From Candidatus Aerophobota bacterium (GTDB lineage: Bacteria > Aerophobota > Aerophobia > Aerophobales > B3-G15), in contig JAUWJM010000081.1 of the NCBI GenBank assembly GCA_030607715.1, forward strand, positions 1 to 7,306: 7,306 nucleotides of DNA, in the 5' to 3' direction. The position numbers and the translations under genes are program-made. A model generated the notes under the pieces. That model ran no database searches. It had not been told where the DNA came from and saw only the letters and a program-made list of their open reading frames with translations. Position 1 is the stretch's first letter; every line of letters begins with the position of its first letter. This document shows, in pieces, positions 5,499 to 7,306 of this stretch.

Positions 5499-6723
5499 TT
5501 ATACTTCCCAGGGAAATTTATATTCTATTAGATCTGCAAGTCCATAATAAAAAGGAGCAGGACCTGAGATAACAAAATGTGCCTGGACTGGCTTGTCGTA
5601 AAATCTTTCTTCAATTTTAAGTTCATTATCAAAAAAGTCAATAACAGTCCACTTTTCATTTAATCTATCAGGATTAGGATTGGCCTCTAAAGAGTTTAAA
5701 GCCATTATTTCTTCTTTTTTAAATACATTAGAAATTAACCATCTATTAGCAGAGAGAAAAACTAAGGGGATTTTTTCTAATTTTGGCCTTTCACTAACCA
5801 ATACATAAATGTCAGCTCGATTAGATATATTAAGTTCCTTTATATTATTAACTTTTATGGAAAATTCACCTATAGATTCAGCCCCTGGTTTTATATTCAT
5901 CTTTCGAGTTTTTGGCTCTACATTCCATCCCAGGGGAGTTTCTATAGAAACATCAACCTTAAGATTTACTAATCTTGTATTTTTAATAATTATCTTGAAA
6001 CTACTAAGTACTCCTAATTGAATAACAGGGGTATTCAAATAATCCACTGAGATTATAAGAGTATGTAAATTAAAATCCACCTTTGTAGGAGAAGTATACC
6101 ACAATTTTTTTATATTTTCATCTGGCCCAAAGCCTAAATCAATTTCTTTTGAAACAGTTTTTCTTTCTAAAAAAATTTCTTCTTTATAGAAAGAAATAAC
6201 TTTCCTTCCCATCCGGCAGACCCTTTTAGTCAAATCATCAAGGTTTTTAGGCTCCCTTACATTTCTAATTCCTCCCCAGGAGGAATTAGTGGTAATTTTA
6301 TCACTTAATGGCTTTATCCATTTGTCAGGAAGACCTTCCTTACCTGAAATAATTCCCAATAGAGCCCCCAGAGTTGCCCCGGTGCAATCGGTATCATATC
6401 CACAATTGACTGCTTTACAGAGAGCATCTGCAAAATCTTTACCATAAAGTAAACCTATTGTTTGAAATCCAAGATTTACTGGGGAGTATTGGGCTATAGG
6501 ACTATAGGAATGGTGAAGAACAAAATTTCTTGCTTCTTTCCAACTCATCCCCTGTTTATAAGCTTTCATAGCATTCTTAATTGCTTTTGCGGTATTAGAA
6601 TTCTCTGGAATAAATGAAAGCCCTATTTCAAGGAGCTCCTAATGTCCCACCACAATTTTTACCCAGCCAACAGCCATAAACCTTATTATAATATTCCCTT
6701 TCACTTAAACTTTTCAAAAGCAT
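5499..6723 (-). pseudogene. ADP-ribosylglycohydrolase-family homologue with C-terminal beta domain, disrupted by internal deletion and frameshift
   Basis: Two pieces of one gene are recognisable. The 5' piece starts at ATG 6723 behind GGAGG and encodes 31 residues with the family opening YYNKVYGCWLGKNCGGTLGAP, then stops at TGA 6628-6630. The 3' piece, in another frame and open from 6638, continues ELLEIGLSFIPENSNTAKAI, a segment that in intact relatives lies well over a hundred residues further on. The first ATG of the 3' piece, 6569, lacks a binding site. Numbered from that ATG, the 356 residues hold the second metal-binding motif (GYDTDCTGATLGALLG, Asp59 and Asp61), then from about 185 a beta-sandwich resembling NEW3-type domains, and a C-terminal tail. 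The first acidic metal-binding motif of the family is missing with the deleted part, so the product should be inactive. Such homologues often sit in carbohydrate gene clusters where their substrate is unknown. An assembly error must be excluded. Confidence 0.85.
6631..6640. repeat. Palindrome at the deletion junction
   Basis: AGGAGCTCCT is a perfect 10-base palindrome at the exact point where the two pieces of the ADP-ribosylglycohydrolase homologue meet. It reads GAP in the frame of the N-terminal piece and GAG-CTC-CT in the frame of the C-terminal piece. Both readings fit the family, which is what deletion between two short GAGCTCC-like copies would leave. Confidence 0.5.
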
Positions 6724-6855
6724 TTTTTTCCTCCAAAATAATTAAATATACTCCATAGTGAATCCTTGCTCTCTTTTAAGATAAATAAGAACGTATTCCA
6801 TGCAGCTGTTTAATTTCTCTCCGCGCGAATAATCCGTTTTCTTACCTCGTAAGTA
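6724..6855. other. Spacer between the UroD-like gene and the broken ADP-ribosylglycohydrolase gene
   Basis: No gene is seen in these 132 bases. A small inverted repeat, CTTAC-CTC-GTAAG (6841-6853), lies directly after the UroD-like stop but has no T-run, so I do not call a terminator. The ribosome binding site GGAGG of the downstream gene lies about six bases before its ATG at 6723. Confidence 0.5.
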
Positions 6856-7306
6856 TTATAGGTTTAAAGGGTATTCCCCATATTTTTTAGTAGTTTCAAT
6901 CATAGTAACAATATTTTCTCCAGGGATAGCGTTATGCAATTCAGTTGTAGAACCTAAGAAAAAACCAGAGCCATAGCCGGCATCCTTTATCGCTTGAATA
7001 ACCCCTCTTTTTACCTCTTCCCTTGTGCCGTAGGGCATTAGCTCGGAGACATCGATTCCCCCGGCCAAAAATATCTTATCGCTATATAGTTCTTTTACCT
7101 TCCTTAAGCTCATTCCAGCCGCGGTCTCAATAGGATTTAGCCCATCAATACCCGTCTCAATTAAATAAGGTAGAATTGGCATTAAATTGCCATCTGAGTG
7201 AAAAAGACATTTGATGTTATGTTCATGCCAGGCTTTTACTAATCTTTCAAGGCGCGGATAAAATTCTTTTTTAAAAAAATCAGGCGAAAATATGGTTTTA
7301 CCCTTG
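6856..7306 (-). CDS. Uroporphyrinogen decarboxylase-like protein (UroD/MtaA/CmuA superfamily), C-terminal part
   Basis: The last 149 codons are visible; the reading frame stays open to the window edge, so the methionine at 7182 is internal. The sequence has the recurrent pattern of UroD-like proteins: SPDFFKKEFYPRLERLVKAWHEHNIKCLFHSDGN (residues 7-40 of the visible part), then IETGIDGLNPIETAAGM, a strand with IFLAGGID, and the C-terminal region GYGSGFFLGSTTELHNAIPGENI. The superfamily is a TIM barrel that includes heme-pathway decarboxylases and corrinoid-dependent methyltransferases. This subgroup, common in carbohydrate and aromatic-ether gene clusters of uncultivated bacteria, has no established substrate. 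I would not call it HemE: the neighbours are glycan-related and no other heme or corrinoid gene is in the window. It lies upstream of, and in the same direction as, the ADP-ribosylglycohydrolase homologue and rhamnosidase. Confidence 0.85.
   Translation of the reverse strand, partial: KGKTIFSPDFFKKEFYPRLERLVKAWHEHNIKCLFHSDGNLMPILPYLIETGIDGLNPIETAAGMSLRKVKELYSDKIFLAGGIDVSELMPYGTREEVKRGVIQAIKDAGYGSGFFLGSTTELHNAIPGENIVTMIETTKKYGEYPLNL

Noticed and set aside
5809..6021. Plus-strand reading frame opposite the ADP-ribosylglycohydrolase remnant
   Set aside because: It is antisense to the beta-domain coding sequence; no motif or binding site was seen.
1..7306. tRNA, rRNA, CRISPR arrays, insertion sequences, integrase sites
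   Set aside because: I saw no cloverleaf, rRNA-like region, regularly spaced repeats, transposase-like coding or terminal inverted repeats with target duplications.

Overview
This is an AT-rich bacterial stretch in which every convincing gene lies on the minus strand. Several genes have clear Shine-Dalgarno sequences (AAGGAGG, GGAGG, AGAGAGG). Two starts appear to be TTG, and neighbouring genes are tightly packed or overlap. The gene types (intracellular GH78 rhamnosidase, UroD-like protein, ADP-ribosylglycohydrolase homologue, PBECR/DUF2283 pair) are compatible with an uncultivated, probably anaerobic sugar-degrading bacterium. No marker gene fixes the phylum, so I do not name one.

Reading in the direction of transcription, from high to low coordinates, there are three blocks. 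Block A (7306 to 2829) is a carbohydrate-utilisation cluster: the C-terminal half of a uroporphyrinogen-decarboxylase-like protein (cut by the window edge), a broken ADP-ribosylglycohydrolase homologue, and an intact GH78 alpha-L-rhamnosidase 27 bases downstream. The ADP-ribosylglycohydrolase gene still has its start, its ribosome binding site and the family N-terminus. After 31 codons it jumps, out of frame, into the middle of the protein, consistent with an internal deletion of several hundred bases.

Block B (about 2808 to 2142) is a self-contained two-gene unit with its own promoter-like sequence. It encodes a small PBECR-type nuclease-fold protein followed, with a 28-base overlap, by a DUF2283 protein. 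The architecture resembles a toxin-antitoxin pair.

Block C (about 1997 to 1) is a housekeeping operon: a HIT-family nucleotide phosphorylase/hydrolase, NadE (NAD synthetase) and HisH (glutaminase subunit of imidazole glycerol phosphate synthase, cut by the window edge). Each pair is joined by a 4-base stop/start overlap, so translational coupling is likely.

Between blocks B and C is a 420-base stretch without a protein gene (1722-2141). It contains a large rod-shaped inverted-repeat structure (about 1771-1954, roughly 184 bases) with several perfectly paired segments, a central open region and a small terminal loop. Size and shape resemble 6S RNA, the RNA-polymerase-binding regulatory RNA. 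Sequence alone does not prove this, and the transcribed strand is undecided because promoter-like sequences sit on both sides. This element, the deletion in the ADP-ribosylglycohydrolase gene and the nuclease/DUF2283 pair are the most interesting points in the window.
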